Assembly: GCA_964617355.1 (NCBI GenBank)
Contig: CAZTXP010000144.1
Span: 3,036-67,035 of the forward strand
Reading direction: 5' to 3'
Length of the DNA: 64,000 nucleotides
Source: CAZTDU01 sp964617355
GTDB taxonomy: Bacteria; Pseudomonadota; Gammaproteobacteria; Burkholderiales; SG8-39
Position numbers and translations under genes: made by a program. Each line of letters opens with the position of its first letter. Position 1 is the stretch's first letter. Shown in pieces: positions 16,075 to 24,504 of this stretch. Under the pieces are notes generated by a model. It did no database searches, was not told where the DNA came from, and was given only the letters and a program-made list of their open reading frames with translations.

Positions 16075-16950
16075 ATGCAAGTCCTCTTCCTCCTCGAGCA
16101 GGTGGTCAACGGCCTCGTGCTCGGGGGTTACTACCTCCTGATCGCGCTCGGCCTGTCGCTGATCTTCAGCGTCGGCGGCGTGGTCAACCTCGCGCACGGC
16201 GCGTTCTACGCGCTCGGCGCTTATCTCTCGGTCACGCTGGCGAGGCACCTTGGCTTCGGCTGGGCGGCGGCGGCCTCGCCGATCGCGGTGGGCTTCCTCG
16301 GCATCCTCTTCGAGCGCTTCATCCTCAGGCGCTTCTATACCGCGGACCCGATCCTGTCGCTGCTCGTCACCTTCGGCCTCGCGATGGTCGCCGAGCAGGC
16401 GATCCGCATGATCTGGGGCGCGGCGCCGATCCCCGCGTCGATGCCGCCGGGGTTCAAGGGCAGCGTGATGGTGGGGGATTTCCTGTTCTCGAAGTACCGC
16501 CTCTTCCTGCTCGCGGTGGTGGCGCTGGTGCTCGCAGGCATATGGCTGCTGCTGCATCGCACGTCCTTCGGCCGCGTGGTGCGAGCCGGCATCCAGAAAC
16601 CCGACATGGTGGCCGCGCTCGGCATCCGGCTCTCGCCGTACATGGCGACCGTGGTCGCGCTGGGCGTGGGAATGGCCGCGCTCGGCGGCGCGCTGTTCGC
16701 GCCGATCGCGATCGTGCACCCGGCGATGGGCGCCGAGATCATCACCGTGGCCTTCGTCGTCGTGGTGATCGGCGGCCTCGGCAGCTTCTGGGGCGTGGTA
16801 CTCGCCGCGCTGCTGGTGGGCGTGGTGCGCGGCATCACGATCCACTTCGTGCCCGCCGCCGGCGAGGCGTCGATGTACATCCTGATGTTCCTGGTGCTGC
16901 TGTTCCGCCCGCGCGGGCTGCTCGGCGAGCGCATCGAGAAGTTCGAATGA
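16075..16950 (+). CDS. livH: Branched-chain-type ABC transporter permease (LivH)
   Basis: A 291-aa inner-membrane permease of the LivH family with roughly eight hydrophobic segments. The N-terminal motif GLVLGGYYLLIALGLSLIF and GGVVNLAHGAFYALGAY are diagnostic. The conserved cytoplasmic loop that docks with the ATPase (RTSFGRVVRAG...MVAALGI) is present. It forms the transmembrane pore with the permease domain of the downstream fusion protein. The gene symbol is by family; the substrate need not be an amino acid. Confidence 0.9.
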   Translation: MQVLFLLEQVVNGLVLGGYYLLIALGLSLIFSVGGVVNLAHGAFYALGAYLSVTLARHLGFGWAAAASPIAVGFLGILFERFILRRFYTADPILSLLVTFGLAMVAEQAIRMIWGAAPIPASMPPGFKGSVMVGDFLFSKYRLFLLAVVALVLAGIWLLLHRTSFGRVVRAGIQKPDMVAALGIRLSPYMATVVALGVGMAALGGALFAPIAIVHPAMGAEIITVAFVVVVIGGLGSFWGVVLAALLVGVVRGITIHFVPAAGEASMYILMFLVLLFRPRGLLGERIEKFE

Positions 16951-16966
16951 ACGCGCGCAACACGCC

Positions 16967-19489
16967 ATGACCAACGCGCGAAGCACGTTGTGGACCGGCG
17001 CCGCAGCGCTGGTGCTGCTGCCGATCGTGCTGCCACTCACGGGGCTCACGGTGAACAACGCCACCGTCGTGGTGTGCCTCGCGATGGCGGCGATCGGCCT
17101 GAACCTGCTGGTCGGCTTCACCGGCCTGCACTCCTTCGGCCACGCCGTCTGGTTCGGCATCGGCGCGTACTCGGCCGGGCTCGCGCAGAAGCACTGGTTC
17201 GCGAACCAGCTGCTGATGCCGCTCGTGGTCGGTGTCGCCTTCGTCGCGGTGCTCGCGACCGTGGTGGGCCTGCTGATCCTGCGTAGGCGTGGCGTGTACT
17301 TCTCGCTCCTCACGCTCGCGCTCTCGGCCCTCACCTACACCGTGGCCTTCCGCTGGACGGAAGTCACCGGCGGCGAGGACGGCTTGGGCGGCCTGAAGCG
17401 CGGCAGCCTCGGCCCGATCAACTTCGACAACTCGGTCGCCTACTACGTGCTGGTGGCGCTGCTCGCGTTCGCGGTGCTGTACGCCATCGTGCGCGTGGTG
17501 CGCTCGCCGTTCGGCCACGTGCTGGTGGCGATCCGCGAGAACCAGCTGCGCGCCACCTTCCAGGGTTACCCGGTGGACCGGTATCGCCTCGGCGCCTTCG
17601 TCATCTCGGCCACCGTCACCGCGCTCGCCGGCGCGCTGATGGGCTTCCAGCTCTATCTCGTGTCGGCGGAGGCCGTGTCGGTGAACTTCTCGGGCGAATT
17701 GCTCGCGATGGTGGTGATCGGTGGCATGGGGAGCCTGCTCGGCCCGGCGCTCGGCGTGGTGTTCTACATGGTGTTCCGCGAACTGGCGTCGATGTGGACC
17801 TCGAACTGGCTCTTGTGGTTCGGCCTCGTCTTCGTCGGCTTCGTGATCTTCTCGCCCTCCGGGCTGGTCGGCGTCTGGGAGCAGTTGCGCCGCCACTGGA
17901 AGCCCGCGCCCGCCACCGACGCGGCGATGTCCGGTCGCAGGATCTACACCGGCCTGCCGCTACCCGCCTTCCTGTCGCCGCCGGCGCTCACCGGCACGGT
18001 GCTGCAGGTCGAGGCCGTGTCCAAGCACTTCGGCGGCATCCGCGCCGTGTCCGAAGGCCGGCTGGACGTGGCCGCGGGCGAGATCCATGCACTGATCGGC
18101 CCGAACGGCGCCGGCAAGACCACGCTCTTCAACCTCGTCTCGGGCATGTTCCCGCCCGACCACGGCGCGGTGAAGCTGCAGGGCGAAGCGGTGCACGGCC
18201 TGACCTCGGACCAGATCTGCCAGCGCGGCGTCGCGCGCTCGTTCCAGATCACCAACCTCTTCAAGGGACTGTCGATCTACGAGAACCTGCGGCTGTCGCT
18301 GCAGGCGAGGCACGCGGTGCGCTTCAATGCGTGGAAGGACGTGGACGACTGCCCCGACATCCACGCCGAGACCCGGGAACTGGTGAAGTTCCTCGGGCTG
18401 GAAGGCATCGAGCACACGCTCGGGGGGGATCTCTCGTACGGCGGCCAGCGACTCGTCGACCTCGGCATCGCGCTGGGCTCGAAGCCGCGCGTGCTGCTGC
18501 TCGACGAGCCGCTCGCGGGCCTCGCCGCGGCCGAGCGCGAGCGCGTGTCGAACCTCGTGAAGGCGATCTCGGCGTCGATCCCGGTGCTGATCGTCGAGCA
18601 CGACATCGATCGCGTGCTGGGCTTCTCGCAACGCGTGACGGTGATGAACCAGGGCGAAGTGCTGATGGCCGGCACGCCCGACGAGGTGCGCAACGACCGC
18701 CGCGTGCAGGAGATCTACACCGGCTCGGGCACGCCACCGGTCACCGGGCGCGCCGACGCCGCCGCCTCGGAGCGCCCGCAGGTGCTGGCCTTCGAGAAGG
18801 TGAACGCCTTCTATGGCAAGAGCCACATCCTGAACGACGCGTCGCTGGACGTGCGGCAGGGCGAGATCGTCGCGCTGCTCGGCAGGAACGGCGCCGGCAA
18901 GTCCACGCTGCTGAAGACCCTCGCCGGCCTCGTGCCCGCCGCGTCGGGCCGCATCGCGCTCGACGGGCAGGACATCTCGCGCCTGCCCGCGCCCGACATC
19001 GCGCGCCTCGGCATCGGCTACGTGCCGCAGGGCCGAGGCCTCTTCGCCGGCATGACGGTGCGCGAGAACCTCGCGCTGGGGCGCCTCGCCCGCAAGACCG
19101 ACGGCACGAACGGCACGGTGTGGAGCGAAGAGAAGATCTTCGAGTTCTTCCCGCGCCTGCGCGAGCGCATCGACGTGCACGCCGACTACCTCTCGGGCGG
19201 CGAGCAGCAGATGGTCGCCGTCGCGCGCGCGCTCTCGGGCAACGTCAAGCTGCTGCTGCTAGACGAACCCTTCGAAGGCCTCGCCCCCGCCGTGGTGCAG
19301 GAACTCTTCACCGTGTTCGACAAGCTGCGCGCGCACGCCTCGATCGTCATCGTCGAGCACAACCTCGACCTCGTGCTCGCGCTCGCCGACCGCGTGTTCG
19401 CGCTGGAGCGCGGCGCCGTGTTCCACGAAGGGCCGGCGAAGCCGCTGCTCGACGACCTCGACTACCGCAAGAAGATCCTCTGGCTCTGA
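16967..19489 (+). CDS. Fused LivM permease-LivG ATPase-LivF ATPase
   Basis: This 840-aa protein joins three subunits that are usually separate or at most paired. Residues about 1-325 are a LivM-type permease (GLNLLVGFTGLHSFGHAVWFGIGAYSA region). Residues about 345-590 are a LivG-type ABC ATPase with Walker A GPNGAGKTT at about 378 and Walker B VLLLDEPLAGL. Residues about 600-840 are a LivF-type ATPase with Walker A GRNGAGKST at about 639, signature LSGGEQQM and Walker B LLLLDEPFEGL. No stop or frameshift interrupts the reading frame. The first ATPase has LSYGGQ in place of the LSGGQ signature, as often seen in LivG. With LivH and the binding protein it completes a four-protein-equivalent importer made of three polypeptides. 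Confidence 0.92.
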   Translation: MTNARSTLWTGAAALVLLPIVLPLTGLTVNNATVVVCLAMAAIGLNLLVGFTGLHSFGHAVWFGIGAYSAGLAQKHWFANQLLMPLVVGVAFVAVLATVVGLLILRRRGVYFSLLTLALSALTYTVAFRWTEVTGGEDGLGGLKRGSLGPINFDNSVAYYVLVALLAFAVLYAIVRVVRSPFGHVLVAIRENQLRATFQGYPVDRYRLGAFVISATVTALAGALMGFQLYLVSAEAVSVNFSGELLAMVVIGGMGSLLGPALGVVFYMVFRELASMWTSNWLLWFGLVFVGFVIFSPSGLVGVWEQLRRHWKPAPATDAAMSGRRIYTGLPLPAFLSPPALTGTVLQVEAVSKHFGGIRAVSEGRLDVAAGEIHALIGPNGAGKTTLFNLVSGMFPPDHGAVKLQGEAVHGLTSDQICQRGVARSFQITNLFKGLSIYENLRLSLQARHAVRFNAWKDVDDCPDIHAETRELVKFLGLEGIEHTLGGDLSYGGQRLVDLGIALGSKPRVLLLDEPLAGLAAAERERVSNLVKAISASIPVLIVEHDIDRVLGFSQRVTVMNQGEVLMAGTPDEVRNDRRVQEIYTGSGTPPVTGRADAAASERPQVLAFEKVNAFYGKSHILNDASLDVRQGEIVALLGRNGAGKSTLLKTLAGLVPAASGRIALDGQDISRLPAPDIARLGIGYVPQGRGLFAGMTVRENLALGRLARKTDGTNGTVWSEEKIFEFFPRLRERIDVHADYLSGGEQQMVAVARALSGNVKLLLLDEPFEGLAPAVVQELFTVFDKLRAHASIVIVEHNLDLVLALADRVFALERGAVFHEGPAKPLLDDLDYRKKILWL

Positions 19490-19500
19490 AGGAGACCGCC

Positions 19501-20943
19501 GTGAACGATCGCATCCCAGATACCCTCGCCGCGTGCCGCCTGCTGGTGGACGGCGAATGGATGGACGGCCGCGGCACGCCGTTCCCCGTGATGGACAAGT
19601 ACCGCCTCGCGCCCGCGATGCAGGCCGGCTCGGCGGACCGCGCGCAGCTCGCCGCGGCGATCGACGCGGCGCAGGCCGCCTTCAAGCGCGGCGCACCCAA
19701 TCCCTACGAGCGCGGCATGATCCTCGAGCGCGCGGCAGCGCTGGTCGAGGCGCGCGCGAAGGACTTCATCCGCACCATGCAGGTCGAGGCCGGATTCACC
19801 GAGTCCGACGGCGCGGGCGAGCACCGCCGCGCGGTACAGACGCTGCGCCTCTCGGGCGAGGAAGCCCGCCGCCTCGCCGGCGACGTGATCCCGCTCGCCG
19901 GCGCGCCGCAGCAGGGCAACCGCATGGGCTTCACGCTGCGCGTGCCGCTGGGCGTGATCGCGGCGATCACGCCGTTCAACGCGCCGATCAATACCGTGTC
20001 GCACAAGATCGCACCCGCCTTCGCCGCCGGCAACGCCACGGTGCTGAAGCCCTCGACGCACACGCCGCTGTCCGCGTGCCTGCTCGCGCAATGCCTGCTC
20101 GAGGCCGGAATGCCAAAGGGCTTCCTGAACATCGTGCACGGCGGCGCGGAAGTCGCCGACTGGCTGCTCGAGGACCCGCGCGTGCGCTTCTTCGCGTTCA
20201 CCGGCAGCACCGAGGTCGGCCGCAGCATCCAGCAGCGCGCCGGCCTGCGCCGCACGCAGATGGAGCTCGGCTCGATCGCCTTCACCATCGTCAGCGACGA
20301 CGCCAACGTCGAGATGGCGATCCCGAAGATCATCAACGCGGGCTTCCGCAAGGCCGGGCAGGTCTGCACCTCGGTGCAGATGCTGCTGGTGCACCGCTCG
20401 CGCTTCGCCGAGGTCGAGAAGCTGCTCACCGAGAAGGTGAAGGCCCTGCCCTTCGGCGACCCGATGGACCCGAAGACGGTGGTCGGCCCGCTGATCAGCG
20501 AGCACGCGGCTACGCGCGTCGAGGCGTGGATCGAGGAAGCCGTGGCCAAGGGCGCGAAGCGCCTCGCCGGCGGCCCGCGCGCCGGCGCGGTGATCCCGCC
20601 CACGCTGCTGAAGGACGTGGACGACTCGATGAAGGTCGGCTGCCGCGAGGTGTTCGGCCCGCTGGTGAACCTCGTGCCCTTCGACACGCTGGACGAAGCC
20701 ATCGCGCGCGTGAACGCCACGCCCTACGGCCTCGCCACCGGCCTCTTCACGAACCGGCTGGACGACGCCTTCTCCGCGGCGAAGAAGCTCGAGGTCGGCG
20801 GCGTGCACGTCAACGAGACCTCGTCCTCCCGCGTCGACCTGATGCCCTACGGCGGCTCGAAGGACAGCGGCTTCGGCCGCGAGGGCCCGCGCTACGCGAT
20901 CCACGAGATGACCGAGGAACGCATCGTCACCTTCACCCTCTAG
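19501..20943 (+). CDS. NAD(P)-dependent aldehyde dehydrogenase
   Basis: A 480-aa aldehyde dehydrogenase superfamily protein that oxidises an aldehyde to an acid. The catalytic Cys289 is in the GQVCTS motif and the general-base Glu255 in MELGS, 34 residues apart as in classical ALDHs. The cofactor motif FTGSTEVGR is present. The predicted start is GTG at 19501 with an aaggag ribosome-binding site. It sits directly after the importer and before a ThDP enzyme. A ThDP decarboxylase making an aldehyde from a 2-oxo acid, followed by this enzyme, would be a coherent route (inference). Confidence 0.9.
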   Translation: MNDRIPDTLAACRLLVDGEWMDGRGTPFPVMDKYRLAPAMQAGSADRAQLAAAIDAAQAAFKRGAPNPYERGMILERAAALVEARAKDFIRTMQVEAGFTESDGAGEHRRAVQTLRLSGEEARRLAGDVIPLAGAPQQGNRMGFTLRVPLGVIAAITPFNAPINTVSHKIAPAFAAGNATVLKPSTHTPLSACLLAQCLLEAGMPKGFLNIVHGGAEVADWLLEDPRVRFFAFTGSTEVGRSIQQRAGLRRTQMELGSIAFTIVSDDANVEMAIPKIINAGFRKAGQVCTSVQMLLVHRSRFAEVEKLLTEKVKALPFGDPMDPKTVVGPLISEHAATRVEAWIEEAVAKGAKRLAGGPRAGAVIPPTLLKDVDDSMKVGCREVFGPLVNLVPFDTLDEAIARVNATPYGLATGLFTNRLDDAFSAAKKLEVGGVHVNETSSSRVDLMPYGGSKDSGFGREGPRYAIHEMTEERIVTFTL

Positions 20944-20954
20944 AGCGAATCACC

Positions 20955-22760
20955 ATGGCCAAGATGAAAGGCGGCGAGCTGATCGCCGAGTACCTGATCC
21001 GGCAGAAGGTGCCGTACCTGTTCGGCATCTGCGGGCACGGCAACGTCGGCATCCTCGACCCGCTGTGGGAGGTGCGCGACAAGATCAAGATGATCTCGCC
21101 TCGCCACGAGCAGTGCGCCGGCCACATGGCCGACGGCTACTTCCGCGTCAAGCACCAGCCGGTGGCGACGCTCACCTCGACCGGCCCGGGTTCCGCGAAC
21201 CTGGTGATGTCGATGGCGACCGCGCTGTCGGACTCGTCGGCCTTCATGGCGATCACCGCCAACGTGCCGACCGGGCAGATGAACCGCGCGCCCTTCCAGG
21301 AGATCTACAAGCACAACCAGGCGGACTTCCCGCAGGTGGTGCGCCCGGTGGTGAAGCGCGCCTTCCAGCCGACGCGCGTCGACATGCTGCCGCTCGCGCT
21401 GCGCCAGGGCTTCGACACCATGGTCACCGGCCGCCCCGGCCCGGTGAACATCGACATCCCGTACAACGTCTTCCAGGAAGAGGATGACGTCGAGGTGCCT
21501 GCGCCTTCGCACGTCATGGGCCAGCACCGGCCCGGCGCCTCCGAACACGACATCGGCAAGGTCGTGGCGATGATGGCGGACGCGATGCGCCCGGTGCTCT
21601 TCATCGGCCACGGCGCGACGCTGTCCGAGGCGGGACCCGAATTGACGAAGCTGCAGAAGGACTACGGCATCCCGGTCATCACCTCGCCGAACGGCATGGG
21701 CTGCGTGCCGGCAGACGATCCGCTGACGCTCGGCTTCATCGGCCGCAATGGTGCCTATCCGGCGAACCAGGCCGGCCGCCACGCGGACCTCGTGATCACC
21801 ATCGGCACGAGGTTCGACGACCGCTCGTCGTCCTCGTGGCACACCGGCTATTCGTGGAACTTCCCGAAGACGAAGCTGGTGCATGTCGACCTCGACCCGC
21901 AGGAGCTCGGCCGCAACTACCCGCCGACGCTCGGCCTGATCGCGGACGCGAAGGTCTTCACCGCGCAGCTCCTCGCCGCGCTCGGCCTGCGCGAGCAGCG
22001 CGGCGCGCCGAAGCTGCACGCGCAGTACTCCGAGTGGAGGAACGAAGTCGCCGCGTGGGTCGGCGAGTGGGAGAAGTTCGTGCGCCCGAACTTCTCGCTG
22101 ACCACGTCTCCGCTGCGTCCCGAGTACGTCGTGGATTCGCTGCAGAAGGTGCTGCCCGACGACGCCATCCTCACCTGCGACTCCGGCGTGCACCACAACT
22201 GGTTCATGCAGTTCTGGCGCCCGAAGCGCACGCAGTCGATGCTGAACAGCTGGGGCTACTCGTCCATGGGCTTCGGCGTCTGCAGCGTGCTCGGCGCGCA
22301 GCTTGCCGCGCCGGAGCGGCCCTGCATCTCGGTCTGCGGCGACGGCGGCTTCACCATGACGCCCTATGTCGTGGCCACGGCGGTGGAGTACGAGCTGCCC
22401 TGCATCTGGGTGGTGTGGAACAACTTCAGCTGGGCCGCGATCCGCGACATCCAGGTCGGCATGTTCGGCAACCGGCAGCTCGGCACTGCGTTCTACCCGG
22501 GCGGCCACTACGGCCAGACGGAGGGCAAGCGCTACAACCCGGATTTCGCCGCGTGGGCGCGCGCCTGCGGCGCCGACGGCGTGACGGTGACGAAGAGCGA
22601 GGACCTCGCCGGCGCGCTGCAACAGGCGATCCGCAACAAGCGCCCCTGCGTGCTCGACGTGCACGTGGACGCCGAGGTGCGCCCGCCTTCCACCGGCACG
22701 TGGCAACTCCCTCCAACCCCCTACAAGGAACCGGCGTTCGGCAAGCCGTGGGTGGCCTGA
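20955..22760 (+). CDS. Thiamine-diphosphate enzyme, acetolactate synthase/decarboxylase family
   Basis: A 601-aa three-domain ThDP enzyme. The N-terminal PYR domain holds the activating Glu52 (RHEQCAGHMADGY). The central domain follows, and the C-terminal PP domain has the Mg/ThDP motif CGDGGFTM...WVVWNN. Family members include acetolactate synthase, benzoylformate and oxalyl-CoA decarboxylases and glyoxylate carboligase. No ilvN-like regulatory subunit is nearby, and an aldehyde dehydrogenase precedes it, so biosynthetic acetolactate synthase is unlikely. A catabolic 2-oxo-acid decarboxylase or carboligase fits better. Confidence 0.87.
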   Translation: MAKMKGGELIAEYLIRQKVPYLFGICGHGNVGILDPLWEVRDKIKMISPRHEQCAGHMADGYFRVKHQPVATLTSTGPGSANLVMSMATALSDSSAFMAITANVPTGQMNRAPFQEIYKHNQADFPQVVRPVVKRAFQPTRVDMLPLALRQGFDTMVTGRPGPVNIDIPYNVFQEEDDVEVPAPSHVMGQHRPGASEHDIGKVVAMMADAMRPVLFIGHGATLSEAGPELTKLQKDYGIPVITSPNGMGCVPADDPLTLGFIGRNGAYPANQAGRHADLVITIGTRFDDRSSSSWHTGYSWNFPKTKLVHVDLDPQELGRNYPPTLGLIADAKVFTAQLLAALGLREQRGAPKLHAQYSEWRNEVAAWVGEWEKFVRPNFSLTTSPLRPEYVVDSLQKVLPDDAILTCDSGVHHNWFMQFWRPKRTQSMLNSWGYSSMGFGVCSVLGAQLAAPERPCISVCGDGGFTMTPYVVATAVEYELPCIWVVWNNFSWAAIRDIQVGMFGNRQLGTAFYPGGHYGQTEGKRYNPDFAAWARACGADGVTVTKSEDLAGALQQAIRNKRPCVLDVHVDAEVRPPSTGTWQLPPTPYKEPAFGKPWVA

Positions 22761-22761
22761 C

Positions 22762-23484
22762 ATGTCCAACAGAATCGCACTGGTCTTCGGCGGCACGCGC
22801 GGCATCGGCGCCGCCTCGGTCGACGCGCTCGCCAAGGGCGGCTACGACGTCGCCTACACCTACGTCTCCAGCAACCCGGCGCTGCCGGCCACCATCGGCG
22901 CGTCGCGCACCAAGGGCTATCGCGCCGACATCACGGACCTCGCGCAGGTGCAGCAGGCCTTCGCGGACGTGCAGCGCGACTTCGGAGCCGCGCCGCACTG
23001 CGTGCTCGCCAACGCCGGCATCAACGTGCCCGGCGCGCCGGTCGGCCAGTTCGACCCGGCGACCTTCAGGAAGCTGGTGGACGTGAACATCGTCGGCGCC
23101 TTCCACGTGCTGCGCGAAGCCGCGCAGAAGGTGCCGGACGGTGGCTGCATCATCGCCATCACCACGTCGCTGGTGCGCGTCATGGCGCCGAACTTCGGCC
23201 CCTACATCGCCACCAAGGCGGCGGTGGAGTCGCTGGTGCGCTCGATGTCGCGCGAGCTCGCGCCGCGCAAGGTGCGCGTCAACGCGGTCGCGCCCGGCCC
23301 GGTGGACACCGACCTCTTCCGCGCCGGCAAGAACGAAGAGGCGATCGCGCGCTCGGCGGCGATGAGCCCGTTCAACCGCGTCGGCCTGCCCTCCGAGGTC
23401 GCCGACGTGGTCGCCTTCCTCGCGTCGGACAAGGCCTCCTGGGTGCACGGGCAGGTGGTGCAGCCCAACGGCGGCCTGGTCTAG
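22762..23484 (+). CDS. SDR-family oxidoreductase
   Basis: A 240-aa classical SDR. The cofactor motif is near the N-terminus (FGGTRGIGAAS), followed by NAGIN and the catalytic Tyr148/Lys152 pair (PYIATKAAVESL). The active site is intact, unlike the SDR at 4736. It starts 1 bp after the ThDP enzyme stop and is the last intact gene of the operon controlled from 14.3 kb. It probably reduces a carbonyl or oxidises an alcohol in the same pathway; the substrate is unknown. Confidence 0.87.
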   Translation: MSNRIALVFGGTRGIGAASVDALAKGGYDVAYTYVSSNPALPATIGASRTKGYRADITDLAQVQQAFADVQRDFGAAPHCVLANAGINVPGAPVGQFDPATFRKLVDVNIVGAFHVLREAAQKVPDGGCIIAITTSLVRVMAPNFGPYIATKAAVESLVRSMSRELAPRKVRVNAVAPGPVDTDLFRAGKNEEAIARSAAMSPFNRVGLPSEVADVVAFLASDKASWVHGQVVQPNGGLV

Positions 23485-23490
23485 GCCTGC

Positions 23491-24415
23491 GTGAAGCTCG
23501 CGGTCTTCACGAAGAACCGCAGCAACCCGGCCTACGAGGCCGCTCGCCTCGGCGCGGACCGCGTCGCCGCGCGTCGCGCGCGACGCGCTGATCGAGGCGG
23601 TGGTGGACCGGGGCCTCGGCACCTACCCGAACGACAAGGCGAAGAGCGCCAAGCTGCCGATGAAGAAGGTCACCTTCCGCGACGGCTTCCGCGCGATCGG
23701 CCTCCTGTCCAAGGCCGACTCGAACCTGATGTGCGCCCAGTGCCACGTCGAGTACAACTGCAACCCCGGCATCGACACCGCCACCGGCGGCGCGGTGACC
23801 ATGGCCGACCGGCGCGCCAACCACTTCTTCTGGGCCAACGTGTTCGACTACAAGGCGGCCGCGGAGAAGATCAACTTCAAGGACTTCCGGCACGCGGTCA
23901 CGGGCGCGGCGCTCTCCAAGCTGCAGCACCCCGAGGCCGAGACCTTCTGGGGCAGCAAGCACGAGCGCGAAGGCGTGGAGTGCAAGGACTGCCACATGCC
24001 GAAGATCGAGAGGAACGGGCGCACCTTCACCGACCACCAGCAGCGCTCGCCGCGCGGCATGCTGAAGGACACCTGCGTGAAGTGCCACGGCGAGATGACC
24101 GTCGAGAACGCCAAGTACCAGATCGACGCCATCCAGAACTACACCCGCGGCAAGCTCGCCAAGGCCGAGTACTGGCTCGCGCAGCTGATCGACGCGTTCC
24201 CGCGCGCCCGCGCTGCCGGCGTGCCGGAGGAAGCGATCAAGAAGGCGCAGGCGCACCACGACCAGGCGCACATCTTCTGGGAATGGTGGACGGCAGAGAA
24301 CTCGGTGGGCTTCCACAACCCCGGCGCCGCGCGCGAGTCGCTGACGCGCTCGGTGGATGAATCGCAGGCCGGCATCAAGGTGCTGAACGACGCCATCGCC
24401 GCGATGAAGAAGTAG
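23491..24415 (+). pseudogene. nrfA: Broken nrfA (cytochrome c552 nitrite reductase) fused behind a gene-start fragment
   Basis: From about 23580 to 24415 the reading frame encodes the C-terminal part of a pentahaem ammonia-forming nitrite reductase: haem motifs CAQCH (23732), CKDCH (23981) and CVKCH (24073), plus the conserved FWGSKHE and CHMPK segments. The N-terminal half, with the signal peptide, the first two haems and the catalytic CxxCK haem, is missing. In its place, in another frame, 23491-23575 looks like the start of a periplasmic-binding-protein-like gene (MKLAVFTKNRSNPAYEAAR...) that would be the next operon gene after the SDR. This looks like a deletion joining two genes, or an assembly join. 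The product cannot be an active NrfA. Confidence 0.72.
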
Positions 24416-24434
24416 CGGCCGCAAGGCGACGACG

Positions 24435-24465
24435 AAGGGCGCGGGCGATCCCCGCGCCCTTTTTT
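24435..24465 (+). terminator. Rho-independent terminator
   Basis: A perfect 9-bp stem GGGCGCGGG/CCCGCGCCC with a 5-nt loop is followed by six T residues. It lies 20 bp after the nrfA remnant and before ccmF, separating the two transcripts. Confidence 0.88.
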
Positions 24466-24504
24466 CGTCCCCGCCGCTATCCTGTCCCGCCCTTTCCCCT
24501 CCCG

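Noticed and set aside
20955..22760. Biosynthetic acetolactate synthase IlvB
   Set aside because: No regulatory subunit or ilvC nearby; the context is an importer plus aldehyde dehydrogenase.
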